In this document: one piece after another, positions 1-7,491 of the stretch
How the letters are laid out: every line of letters begins with the position of its first letter
Numbering within the stretch: position 1 is the first letter of the stretch
Origin: Portibacter marinus
GTDB taxonomy: Bacteria > Bacteroidota > Bacteroidia > Chitinophagales > Saprospiraceae
Direction of reading: 5' to 3'
Length of the DNA stretch: 64,000 bases
NCBI RefSeq assembly: GCF_021533195.1
Contig: NZ_JAJNKB010000001.1
Span: forward strand, 682,001 to 746,000
Made by a program: the position numbers and the translations under genes
Notes under the pieces: model-generated
Seen by the model: the letters and a program-made list of their open reading frames with translations, nothing else
Databases searched by the model: none
What the model was told of the DNA's origin: nothing

Positions 1-184
1 TATAAATATCTCCTCTCGTGGCGTGAACATCTACCCATTTCAGGTTTTGTTCCGCTTTTGCCCGCCACTTATCTCCTTCAATCACATTTATCTTCACAAT
101 TTTAAAAGCAATGACCAGAGCAAAAAGAATAAACATCAGCAATACCACATAAACTCTCAGCAGCAACTCATTCTTCTTATCCAT
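1..184 (-). CDS. ftsI: FtsI-like penicillin-binding protein, N-terminal fragment
   Basis: Only the first 61 codons are in the window; the gene runs off the left edge. The start is the ATG at 182-184. The fragment begins MDKKNELLLRVYVVLLMF, a short charged N-terminus followed by one transmembrane segment (about residues 8-26), then VDVHATRGDIY, which matches the 'ARGxIYDRxG' turn at the start of the PBP dimerisation domain of class B transpeptidases. It lies 7 bp after the FtsL-like gene in the order mraZ-rsmH-ftsL-ftsI, which is how septal transpeptidase genes are arranged. Its role would be septal peptidoglycan cross-linking in the inner membrane. The transpeptidase domain itself is not visible, so the identity rests on context and this N-terminus. 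Confidence 0.8.
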   Translation of the reverse strand, partial: MDKKNELLLRVYVVLLMFILFALVIAFKIVKINVIEGDKWRAKAEQNLKWVDVHATRGDIY

Positions 185-191
185 AGTCGCT

Positions 192-512
192 CTAACTTTT
201 AGAAGCTTCTATTTTCCTGGGAAGATTTTTACTTTCCAAACCTTCATAACCATCCAGCTTTCTAATAATTTCAGACCGGGTACTTTTCTGCATGATGTCC
301 GACTTGATAGACATATACTCCCATTTCGCCTCCCTGATCTTATTTTCCAACTTTTTGGTCTTTCTTAAATTCCCTTCTGCATAGTGCGAGTTAAAAATGT
401 AAACCAATCCCAGCAAACCAATGAACATTACATAGCTCATATTCTTTGCAATCGAAGGCAAGCCAAACAGCTTTCTTCGCTTATGCTTTGATTTCGGTTT
501 TTTCTCACTCAT
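192..512 (-). CDS. ftsL: FtsL-like cell-division membrane protein
   Basis: A 106-residue bitopic protein: basic cytoplasmic tail (residues 1-24, rich in Lys/Arg), one transmembrane segment (about 25-42, MSYVMFIGLLGLVYIF), then a coiled-coil-like stretch with leucine spacing (KKLENKIREAKWEYMSIKSD) and a short charged tail. FtsL proteins are recognised by this architecture rather than by sequence, and by position between rsmH and ftsI, exactly as here. It would form the FtsQLB-type divisome complex that activates septal wall synthesis. The gap to rsmH is 3 bp, so the genes are almost certainly co-transcribed. Low sequence conservation is normal for this family. Confidence 0.75.
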   Translation of the reverse strand: MSEKKPKSKHKRRKLFGLPSIAKNMSYVMFIGLLGLVYIFNSHYAEGNLRKTKKLENKIREAKWEYMSIKSDIMQKSTRSEIIRKLDGYEGLESKNLPRKIEASKS

Positions 513-515
513 AAC

Positions 516-1418
516 CTAAACTTTTACTGCGGCCCGTAGCTTCGCGCTACGGGCACGGTTGTTTTTTCTTATTTCCACACCAGTCGGCACTATTACTTTT
601 TTTGTCACACTCTTTAAGGGCTTTAAGATCTTTCCAAAGTCATCTTTGATCAATTCACCTTCAGCATTTCCCGATTTCATAAAATTCTTCACCATTCGAT
701 CCTCGAGAGAATGATAGGATATGATCACCAAACGACCATTGATCCTTAGTACCCTCACGCTTTGATTCAACAAAGACTCGAGCGTACCCATCTCATCATT
801 CAGAGCTATTCTAATGGCCTGAAAAACCTGAGCCAGATAGCGGTTGCGATTACCTCTGATAACGGGCTCAACCACTGAAAGCAAGTCTCCTACCATAATG
901 ATATCTCTGGAATTTCTGGCGCTTACAATTTCCGCTGCAAGCGTTTTAGAATTTCTGATTTCACCGTACTTGCTAAAGATGGCTACCAATTCCTCTTCAG
1001 AATAATTTCTGATCAGATCGATGGCCGTGTCTTCATACAAAGGATTCATCCTCATATCCAGCTTTACATCAGGATAGCGAAAAGAAAATCCTCGTTCGGG
1101 TGCATTCAAGTGAAAGGATGAAACTCCCAAGTCACCTAGAATTCCGTGAACATCATTAACCTTCAATAATTTTAGAAACCTTTCCAGGAAACAAAAATTA
1201 GAGTGTACCATTTCAATTCGATCATCTTCGATGCGATTGTTATGCGCATCCAGATCTTGATCGAAGGCTATTAAGCGACCTTTATCGCTGAGCCTTTTCA
1301 AAATTTCACGACTATGACCACCACCACCAAAGGTTACATCAACGTAAACTCCGTCGGGGTCAGTGACCAACTCATCGACACTCTCCTTAAGTAAAACTGG
1401 ATTATGATACTCCATCAT
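516..1418 (-). CDS. rsmH: 16S rRNA m4C1402 methyltransferase RsmH
   Basis: 300 residues, the usual length. It methylates N4 of C1402 in the 16S rRNA P site using S-adenosylmethionine. The SAM-binding loop VDVTFGGGGHSREIL is at residues 27-41, preceded by the conserved N-terminal YHNPVLLKE; the later LGDLGVSSFHL and RGFSFRYP blocks and the C-terminal ISYHSLEDRMVK block are also diagnostic of the MraW/RsmH family. Its ATG overlaps the mraZ stop codon by one base (TAATG), indicating translational coupling. Second gene of the division cluster, after mraZ. No unusual features. Confidence 0.97.
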   Translation of the reverse strand: MMEYHNPVLLKESVDELVTDPDGVYVDVTFGGGGHSREILKRLSDKGRLIAFDQDLDAHNNRIEDDRIEMVHSNFCFLERFLKLLKVNDVHGILGDLGVSSFHLNAPERGFSFRYPDVKLDMRMNPLYEDTAIDLIRNYSEEELVAIFSKYGEIRNSKTLAAEIVSARNSRDIIMVGDLLSVVEPVIRGNRNRYLAQVFQAIRIALNDEMGTLESLLNQSVRVLRINGRLVIISYHSLEDRMVKNFMKSGNAEGELIKDDFGKILKPLKSVTKKVIVPTGVEIRKNNRARSAKLRAAVKV

Positions 1419-1882
1419 TATACTTGATCATCAGCGTTGTTGTCATTGCCAAATATTTCATCTGCGATTTCCGCAAAGTTATCTGGTTCTGAATTCAACA
1501 TCTCGTCATATGCGTCCTTCGACCATATTTCGATCTGCTCATGATAAGCAAACAAAACAGCTTCTTTCTCTATGCCCGCATATTCCACCAAGCTTTTTGG
1601 CAACAATATTCTCTCAGCACTGTCCGTCGAAATCTTGGTTGCTCCTCTGTAGAAGTACCGCATCGCTCGACGCTGTTTTGTATTATAGATGTTGAGTTGG
1701 TTTATTTCTGTCGTCTTTTTTTCCCAAACATCGGAGGGATACATCATCAGATGCTTTTCAAATCCCCTATTCACCACAAAGTTTAAAGCTCCTTCCCCAA
1801 TTTGCTTCAATAGTGCTGACGGGAGACGAACTCTCCCTTTGGCATCTATTTTAACTTCGTACTCTCCAGTGAATGTGTACAT
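1418..1882 (-). CDS. mraZ: Division/cell-wall cluster regulator MraZ
   Basis: 154 residues; two AbrB-like beta-barrel repeats, each with the MraZ DxxGR signature form: GEYEVKIDAKGRVRLP (about residues 6-21) and STDSAERILLPKSL (about 85-98). The first DAKGR motif is intact; in the second the sequence is DSAERILLP, a common divergence. MraZ is a DNA-binding ring-forming protein that represses its own operon through short GTGG-type repeats, and such repeats lie just upstream (1916-1948). It is the first gene of the mraZ-rsmH-ftsL-ftsI operon. An acidic C-terminal tail (EIFGNDNNADD) follows the second repeat. Confidence 0.95.
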   Translation of the reverse strand: MYTFTGEYEVKIDAKGRVRLPSALLKQIGEGALNFVVNRGFEKHLMMYPSDVWEKKTTEINQLNIYNTKQRRAMRYFYRGATKISTDSAERILLPKSLVEYAGIEKEAVLFAYHEQIEIWSKDAYDEMLNSEPDNFAEIADEIFGNDNNADDQV

Positions 1883-1904
1883 TTTATCTCCGCGGTTGAT
1901 AATT

Positions 1905-1912
1905 CAAATATA
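1905..1912 (-). promoter_or_regulatory. Predicted mraZ promoter -7 element
   Basis: On the minus strand these bases read TATATTTG, an exact match to the Bacteroidota -7 box TAnnTTTG. It ends 22 bp before the mraZ ATG, leaving a short 5' leader. No TTG/TTTG -33 element is visible at 19-21 bp upstream; that position is occupied by the MraZ repeats, so a weak -33 may be compensated or simply be regulated there. Confidence 0.6.
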
Positions 1913-1915
1913 GAA

Positions 1916-1948
1916 TCACTTTCCCACTTTTTACCACTTTTTACCACA
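1916..1948 (-). promoter_or_regulatory. MraZ-box operator (GTGG repeats at 10-bp spacing)
   Basis: Read on the minus strand, GTGG cores preceded by A-runs occur at 1945, 1935 and 1925 (first base of each CAC on the plus strand), spaced exactly 10 bp, with a fourth, weaker GTGA at 1917, 8 bp further. Known MraZ sites are direct repeats with a GTGG core and a 10-bp period, bound by the two-repeat subunits of the MraZ ring. The array sits directly upstream of and next to the -7 box at 1905-1912, as expected for autorepression. Confidence 0.8.
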
Positions 1949-2343
1949 TTATTCATCAAAACATATGAAAAAAATGATAATCTGTAAGTGTGTATAATTA
2001 ATTTGATTACACTTCACAATCAATTTGATGACAAAGTGTGTCTTATACACTTTCCTGGAGTTTAAATGGCGAATATTTCCGTCATCTAAATACAGTTACA
2101 ATATTTCAAATAACATATTATAGAAAACAAATATATGTAAAGTATTGGAATTGTGATAATATTTATTAAGACAAATTTGTATTAAAAAAATCTATAATAT
2201 ATAGAACATCGATTTTCTGGTGCGAAATAGGTTACCAGTCAGCTCCTTATAGTTTAAAACAAAATGGATAAGTGCTATGATTCTGAGTGACTTAAGCATC
2301 AAAAAATTAAAGTTAGAAGAAAGGTAGAGTAAGCTAGGGACGT
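1949..2343. other. Long AT-rich intergenic region upstream of the division cluster
   Basis: About 395 bp without a recognisable gene between the GT2 gene and the MraZ boxes. It is strongly AT-rich. The only structure seen is a pair of direct repeats, AATTAATTTGAT (1996-2007) and AATCAATTTGAT (2018-2029), 22 bp apart, flanked by a loose inverted pair of AAGTGT/ACACTT words (1985-1997 and 2034-2053). No terminator for the GT2 gene was recognised. It may hold additional regulator sites for the division operon. Confidence 0.45.
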
Positions 2344-3078
2344 CTAAGAATCCCTCCTATAAGAATTGGAAAAACTATTGAGTTTCATTTTCAACACGCC
2401 CCACACTGCTTCCGAAATAATGCCGCTGCTCATTTTAGAAGTGCCTTCGATCCTGTCAGCAAAAGTAATGGGCACCTCTATGCTTTTAAAGCCCAATGAT
2501 CTTGCTGAAAACTTCATTTCTATTTGAAAAGCATATCCCACAAACTTGATCTTATCCAGATCAAGCGCTTCAAGAACTTCTCGCTTATAGCAAATGAAGC
2601 CGGCAGTCGGATCCATAATGGGCATCCAGGTAATCATTCTTACATAAAGCGAAGCCCCTCTTGATAGTATTTCACGATCTAAAGGCCAATTCTTGGTGGC
2701 GCCTCCTTTTACATATCGCGAACCCACACTGAAATCATACCCTTTTTCCAGAGGAGCATGCAATCGAGGTAAATCCTTTGGATTGTGACTAAAATCAGCA
2801 TCCATTTCGAAGAGAAAATCATAACCTCTTTCGAGACCGTATTTAAACCCTGTGATGTAGGCTGTTCCTAAACCGAGTTTACCGCTTCTTTCGATCAAAT
2901 GAATCCGATCCGGAAAATCTTTTTGTCTGCCCTTGACTATTTCTGCAGTGCCATCCGGAGAACCATCATCAACGACCAATAGATCGTAATCTGAACCTAC
3001 ATCAAGAACTGCTGTGATCATTTTCGAGATGTTTTCTTTCTCGTTGTAGGTCGGTATAATTACAAGTTTGTTACCCAA
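2344..3078 (-). CDS. Polyprenol-phosphate mannosyltransferase-like GT2
   Basis: 244 residues, the length of single-domain DPM1-type enzymes without membrane segments. GT-A fold glycosyltransferase family 2: nucleotide-binding IIPTYNEKENI (7-17), VVDDGSPDGT (35-44) and metal-binding MDADFSHNP (92-100), plus the family's typical GSRYVKGG and EVPITFADRIEGTSKM blocks. It would transfer a sugar from GDP- or UDP-sugar to a polyprenyl phosphate at the inner face of the membrane, giving a lipid-linked donor for glycosylation. The start codon is TTG at 3076-3078; no ATG is available near it and the family N-terminus begins here. Separated from neighbours; no clear operon partner. Confidence 0.85.
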   Translation of the reverse strand: MGNKLVIIPTYNEKENISKMITAVLDVGSDYDLLVVDDGSPDGTAEIVKGRQKDFPDRIHLIERSGKLGLGTAYITGFKYGLERGYDFLFEMDADFSHNPKDLPRLHAPLEKGYDFSVGSRYVKGGATKNWPLDREILSRGASLYVRMITWMPIMDPTAGFICYKREVLEALDLDKIKFVGYAFQIEMKFSARSLGFKSIEVPITFADRIEGTSKMSSGIISEAVWGVLKMKLNSFSNSYRRDS

Positions 3079-3121
3079 ATTATGATAATTGCGAAACCAA
3101 AGATATTATTTATCGCCACAT

Positions 3122-5548
3122 TTAAAAAGCAACGGGATAGGCTTCGGGATTAACTTCAGCAAGTAGCCGATAGATGGTTTCGAATATTTGTTCAGGATTT
3201 GGCTTGGTATAGTAATCACCATCGGAACCATAAGGAGGTCGATGTGCCTTTGCCGTCAGGGTCATCGGCTTCGAATCAAGATAAAAATATCCATTTTGTT
3301 TTTCCAGGATTTCTTGTAAAATATAGGCGCTGGCTCCACCAGGCACATCTTCATCCACAATCAGAAGCCTGTTGGTTTTCTTTAATGAGTTGCCAATGAT
3401 ACCTTCCAAGTCAAATGGCAGCAATGTTCTCACATCGATTAATTCGATATTGATGTCGAACTGCTCCAATAACGGTATTGCTTTTACTATTTCAGCGATA
3501 CAAGCACCATAACTAACCACCGTAACATCACTTCCTTCTTTCATCACTTCAGGAACTCCGATTGGTATGGTATATTCTCCAATGTTTTTTGGGACAGCCT
3601 CTCGTTTTCTATAACCATTGAGGGTCTCGATCACTATTGCGGGATCATCTCCCTGAATAAAGGTATTATAGAAGCCTGCAGCTTGCACCATGTTTCTGGG
3701 TACTGCGAGATACATTCCTCGTAAAGCGTTGATGATCATTCCGATGGGAGAACCTGAGTGCCAAACACCTTCGAGTCTGTGTCCCCTGGTTCTGACAATC
3801 AAAGGCGCCGATTGTAAGCCGTTGCTTCTATACCGCATAGAAGCCACATCATCAGTTAAAGGTGCAAGGCCATAGTATAAATAATCAAGATATTGAATTT
3901 CCATGATGGGTTTAAATCCTCTCATTGCCAGACCGATTGCTTGACCAACGATGGTCCATTCTCGTATCCCGGCATCAAATATCCTTTCTGCTCCATATTT
4001 CTCCTGCAAGCCTGCCATACCTTGGTTTACATCTCCAATTTTTCCTACATCTTCTCCGAACGCCAGTAAATGATCATACTTTTCAAAAGCTTTGTCGAAA
4101 AATCGATTGATGACCTTATAACCAGGCTCCAACGGAGGATGGTCCTCATATTCCATATGGACAACAGGTATCTTAATGGCTGCATGATCTGTATCAGAAT
4201 AGAGTTTCGTATTATAGGTCTGCTTTGATTTATTGTCTTTTTTGTCAATGTATGACTTAACTGAACGAACAGCTTCGTGATCGGTGAACATCCCCAGATA
4301 GAATGCCCTTTTGGCTATTTGAGTAATTTCACTATAATTGGGTTCAACAAGCCCATCCAGTTCTTTCTTTAATGCTAAGATTTCAGATTGAAAGGGTATG
4401 CCCTGAGCTAAATCCTGAAGCAGCTTGCTGACTTTGGTTCTTTCTTCCTTTATCGGGTGGCTGTATCGTTTCCAGGCCAAGTTTTTTCTTTCACGAGCAA
4501 AATTCTTAGCGCGCGACTTCATCTCACTGATGGTTTTCTTATCTGCGATACCGCTCTTCAGTATCCACTCCTCCATCTTTACATTGCAGTCCCAGTCTCG
4601 TTCCCAGCTGAGTCTTTGTTTCGACTTGTATCGTTCGTGCGATCCTGATGTTGAATGTCCCTGAGGCTGAGTACATTCTATCACATGTATCAAAGCAGGT
4701 GCCTGGTTCTTTCTAACTTTCTTGATGGCTTTTTCATACGTAGCAACTAACTTGGGGTAATTCCAGGCTTCCACACGGTATATATCAATTCCCGGTTTGT
4801 TTTCATCTGCCTGCATACCTGCCAAAGCTTCAGATATACTGGCCTTGGCGATTTGTTGCTCTACCGGCACAGAAATACCGTATCCATCATCCCAAACAGA
4901 AACGGCCAATGGAATCTGCATTGTTGCAGCGGCATTCATTGCTTCCCAGAATGGTCCCTCTGCACAACTCCCATCGCCGATTGTACAAAAGCATACCTCT
5001 CTTCCTTTCTTTGAAAATTGATTCTTCTTGCCTAATAAATTCTTTAGCTCTTTATATTTATTGGAAGCCATGGCCAGTCCGACAGCTCTTGCCATTTGCC
5101 CAGCTGTACAAGATATATCAGAGGATTGATTATATAAGTCAACTTGATTGGTGAAAGAACCATCTGTATCAAGATAGGGTGTAGCAAAATGAGCATTCAT
5201 TTGACGCCCTCCTGAGAATGGATCATTATTCGCGTCGGTATACATTTGTGCAAAAAAGTCCTCTATGGATGATACTCCAAGCGCAAACATGATCGTCTGA
5301 TCTCTGTAGTAACCTGCACGATGATCTCCCTTTCTAAATACTCTGGCCAATGCGACTTGTGGAACTTCCTTACCATCGCCGAACACTCCAAACTTACCTC
5401 TACCCGATAAAACCTCCTTTCGTCCTAATAAAGAAACTTCCCTACTGACCAGACAAGTCCAGAAGTCCTTTAAAACTTCATCTTTAAATGCTTGTCTTGG
5501 TGTAGTTTCTGAATCTGTTCTGATTTCTTCAATAGGAAAGTCTAGCAT
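3122..5548 (-). CDS. Fused alpha/beta 2-oxoacid dehydrogenase E1 component
   Basis: 808 residues: an E1-alpha-like half (about 30-370) and an E1-beta-like half (about 455-808) in one chain. The thiamine-diphosphate motif begins GDGSCAEG at 191-198 and continues to the conserved Asn/Gly region VWDDGYGIS. The beta half carries the family blocks FGEDVGKIGDVNQG, EIQYLDYLYYG and the C-terminal LIVDEDVPGGASA. It decarboxylates a 2-oxoacid (branched-chain 2-oxoacids are the usual assignment for this fused Bacteroidota type; pyruvate cannot be excluded) and acylates the lipoyl group of an E2. No E2 or E3 gene is adjacent. The two halves are joined by a linker of roughly 80 residues. Confidence 0.88.
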   Translation of the reverse strand: MLDFPIEEIRTDSETTPRQAFKDEVLKDFWTCLVSREVSLLGRKEVLSGRGKFGVFGDGKEVPQVALARVFRKGDHRAGYYRDQTIMFALGVSSIEDFFAQMYTDANNDPFSGGRQMNAHFATPYLDTDGSFTNQVDLYNQSSDISCTAGQMARAVGLAMASNKYKELKNLLGKKNQFSKKGREVCFCTIGDGSCAEGPFWEAMNAAATMQIPLAVSVWDDGYGISVPVEQQIAKASISEALAGMQADENKPGIDIYRVEAWNYPKLVATYEKAIKKVRKNQAPALIHVIECTQPQGHSTSGSHERYKSKQRLSWERDWDCNVKMEEWILKSGIADKKTISEMKSRAKNFARERKNLAWKRYSHPIKEERTKVSKLLQDLAQGIPFQSEILALKKELDGLVEPNYSEITQIAKRAFYLGMFTDHEAVRSVKSYIDKKDNKSKQTYNTKLYSDTDHAAIKIPVVHMEYEDHPPLEPGYKVINRFFDKAFEKYDHLLAFGEDVGKIGDVNQGMAGLQEKYGAERIFDAGIREWTIVGQAIGLAMRGFKPIMEIQYLDYLYYGLAPLTDDVASMRYRSNGLQSAPLIVRTRGHRLEGVWHSGSPIGMIINALRGMYLAVPRNMVQAAGFYNTFIQGDDPAIVIETLNGYRKREAVPKNIGEYTIPIGVPEVMKEGSDVTVVSYGACIAEIVKAIPLLEQFDINIELIDVRTLLPFDLEGIIGNSLKKTNRLLIVDEDVPGGASAYILQEILEKQNGYFYLDSKPMTLTAKAHRPPYGSDGDYYTKPNPEQIFETIYRLLAEVNPEAYPVAF

Positions 5549-5764
5549 ATTTTCGATACAGTGGTTTTTGTTAACAGCATTGCGTCACTACGGACAAAGT
5601 TGCTCTAAATCGGTACGCGAATTTAATAAAATTTACCAAAAAATCGTTAAGAAGAGGGTGGTCGTACTCATAAAAAACTTTGATTTTGAAGCATCAAACA
5701 TGGCGTTAACCCTACATTAACAGTATATTTGGAAACTTTGGTTTTCTTTTTGTAGTTAATTGTG

Positions 5765-5772
5765 TAGATTTG
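5765..5772 (+). promoter_or_regulatory. Predicted -7 promoter element of the DUF1573 gene
   Basis: TAGATTTG matches TAnnTTTG and ends 22 bp before the ATG at 5795. A second exact match, TATATTTG, lies at 5724-5731. A TTTG at 5737-5740 is 24 bp from the nearer box, slightly longer than the usual 19-21. Confidence 0.5.
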
Positions 5773-5794
5773 TAAGAAATAAAAAATTCGAGAA

Positions 5795-6277
5795 ATGAAA
5801 AATACTATTCTTTTTGTTTTAGCATTGTTTTGTGCGATTTCAGTAACTACTGCGCAAACAGTTCCCACTACTGAGGCAATAGAGCAAAATATTGAAAAAA
5901 GACAAAATGGAGAGGGACCACAAATGGTTTTTGAAAAAATGGTGGTTGACTATGGAGTGATAGAGCAACATTCTGAGCCATTAAGAAAATTAACTTTTGT
6001 CAATAAAGGCACAGAGCCTTTGGTCATAACCAATGCGAGAGGATCTTGTGGTTGTACAGTTCCTACTTATGCCAAGGAGCCAATTATGCCTGGTGAGTCA
6101 AGTGAAATAGAGGTAAGGTATGCCACCAACAGACTCGGTAAGTTTAGCAAAAAAGTGACCATTACTACTAACGAGGGTGGAGAGCCACACGTTATCAATG
6201 TAACGGGTGAGGTTTACGCAAAAGAAAAAGAAGAAGGTGTACCTGCATCTAAAGGAACTTTAGGCGGAGGTAAATAG
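5795..6277 (+). CDS. Exported DUF1573 domain protein
   Basis: 160 residues. A signal peptide (MKNTILFVLALFCAISVTTAQ, cleavage after about residue 21) is followed by one DUF1573 domain (about 45-145), an immunoglobulin-like fold: FVNKGTEPLVITNARGSCGC ... PIMPGESSEIEVRY ... ITTNEGGEPHVINVTGEV. The SCGC cysteine pair is the typical DUF1573 motif. These are abundant secreted or periplasmic proteins of Bacteroidota with no established biochemical role. Own promoter and terminator, so it is monocistronic. The Lys/Gly-rich tail (residues 146-160) is probably unstructured. Confidence 0.9.
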   Translation: MKNTILFVLALFCAISVTTAQTVPTTEAIEQNIEKRQNGEGPQMVFEKMVVDYGVIEQHSEPLRKLTFVNKGTEPLVITNARGSCGCTVPTYAKEPIMPGESSEIEVRYATNRLGKFSKKVTITTNEGGEPHVINVTGEVYAKEKEEGVPASKGTLGGGK

Positions 6278-6298
6278 ACCTTAAAAAGGATATCTTTT

Positions 6299-6332
6299 AA
6301 AGCTCTGGATTAAACAATTCAGGGCTTTTTTA
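6299..6332 (+). terminator. Rho-independent terminator after the DUF1573 gene
   Basis: The stem AAAGCTCTGGAT / ATTCAGGGCTTT pairs across a 7-nt loop with two G-U wobbles, followed by a run of T (6326-6331). It lies 22 bp after the stop codon. Confidence 0.75.
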
Positions 6333-6384
6333 ATTTAATTGGTGGACAGATTTTACACCATAGCAATTCAAATAATTTTCAACA

Positions 6385-7146
6385 ATGATTACTTTACTAT
6401 CACCAGCTAAAACATTGGACTATTCTGAAGATGGAAAATTCGGTCACACTATGCCGCGACTCTTGGATCATTCACTTCGGTTAGTGGATAACCTCAAGAA
6501 GAAGAATAGCAAAAAGTTACAAGATTTGATGAACATCAGTAAGGACCTTGCAGATCTTAATGTGGATCGCTATGAACAATTTTCATCTGATTTTAAAGAA
6601 GAGAATAGCAAACCTTCCATTTTGGCATTCAAAGGTGATGTTTATGTTGGACTTGAGGCTGAATCCTTCACAGAGAATGAAATGGAATTTGCTCAGGAAC
6701 ACATCAGAATACTTTCCGGTCTTTACGGATTACTCAGACCGCTTGATCTGATGCAACCCTACCGTCTTGAAATGGGAACATCCTTAAAAACCACCCGAGG
6801 TAGAAACTTATACGAGTTTTGGAAATCTAGAATTACAGACTTACTGAACGAAGATCTGGAAAATCAGGACAATAAAACCATACTGAATCTTGCTTCCAAT
6901 GAATATTTCAAAGCAATTAAAAAGAAAAAGCTCAATGGAAATATACTGGAGGTTAATTTTAAAGAAGACAGAGAAGGAGAATTAAAATTTATTTCTTTTA
7001 ATGCCAAGAAAGCTAGAGGTTTAATGTCTAGATACATTGTGAAAAATAGAATCGACAATCCTGAAGATCTAAAGGGGTTTGACTATGAAGGTTATTATTA
7101 TAGTGCAGACCATAGTCAGGATGATGAATGGTTATTCATCAGGTGA
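6385..7146 (+). CDS. yaaA: Peroxide stress protein YaaA
   Basis: 253 residues, the full length of the YaaA/DUF328 family. The N-terminus MITLLSPAKTLDYS is the family signature, and the blocks AFKGDVYVGL (about 70-79), ILSGLYGLLRPLD (about 108-120), PYRLEMGT (about 124-131) and the C-terminal AKKARGLMSRYIV, GFDYEGYYY are all present. In E. coli YaaA lowers free iron and limits Fenton damage under peroxide; a DNA-binding fold has been described. Its last 15 bp overlap the convergent membrane-protein gene. Confidence 0.93.
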   Translation: MITLLSPAKTLDYSEDGKFGHTMPRLLDHSLRLVDNLKKKNSKKLQDLMNISKDLADLNVDRYEQFSSDFKEENSKPSILAFKGDVYVGLEAESFTENEMEFAQEHIRILSGLYGLLRPLDLMQPYRLEMGTSLKTTRGRNLYEFWKSRITDLLNEDLENQDNKTILNLASNEYFKAIKKKKLNGNILEVNFKEDREGELKFISFNAKKARGLMSRYIVKNRIDNPEDLKGFDYEGYYYSADHSQDDEWLFIR

Positions 7147-7491
7147 TGCACTGAATGACTTATTGAGGGATGCGCCCAACATAGAGCCTAGCATGCACAA
7201 AAGGCCTCCTATTAAAGCGGTAAAAATGACTGGTATAATATTGGATACCCCTCCGAAAAGTACACCGATTCTATTCGCTAAAAGATGTTGATTTTCGATG
7301 TCTATGTACATGGCATACCCTCCCCACAATACAAAACCTGCAAGAAAACCAAACATTCCGATCAGCCAAAAATCAGATCTTAACAGAAAAGCACTGACAG
7401 CAGCCACCATCGAAACAACCCACCAGGGCAACCATTGACATAAAATAAAACCTACTAAAAAGATAACTGCTACGTGAATCCAATACTTCAT
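7132..7491 (-). CDS. Small four-helix membrane protein, unknown function
   Basis: 119 residues, almost all hydrophobic, with about four transmembrane segments (roughly 5-20, 26-40, 44-66, 80-108) and a short polar C-terminus. I do not recognise a family. Its ATG overlaps the stop of the penicillin acylase gene by 4 bp (ATGA), so it is co-translated with it and may be a helper or simply downstream. Its 3' end runs 15 bp into the convergent yaaA gene. Confidence 0.7.
   Translation of the reverse strand: MKYWIHVAVIFLVGFILCQWLPWWVVSMVAAVSAFLLRSDFWLIGMFGFLAGFVLWGGYAMYIDIENQHLLANRIGVLFGGVSNIIPVIFTALIGGLLCMLGSMLGASLNKSFSASPDE

Noticed and set aside
1541-1786. Plus-strand open frames inside mraZ
   Set aside because: Shadows of a well-supported conserved gene.
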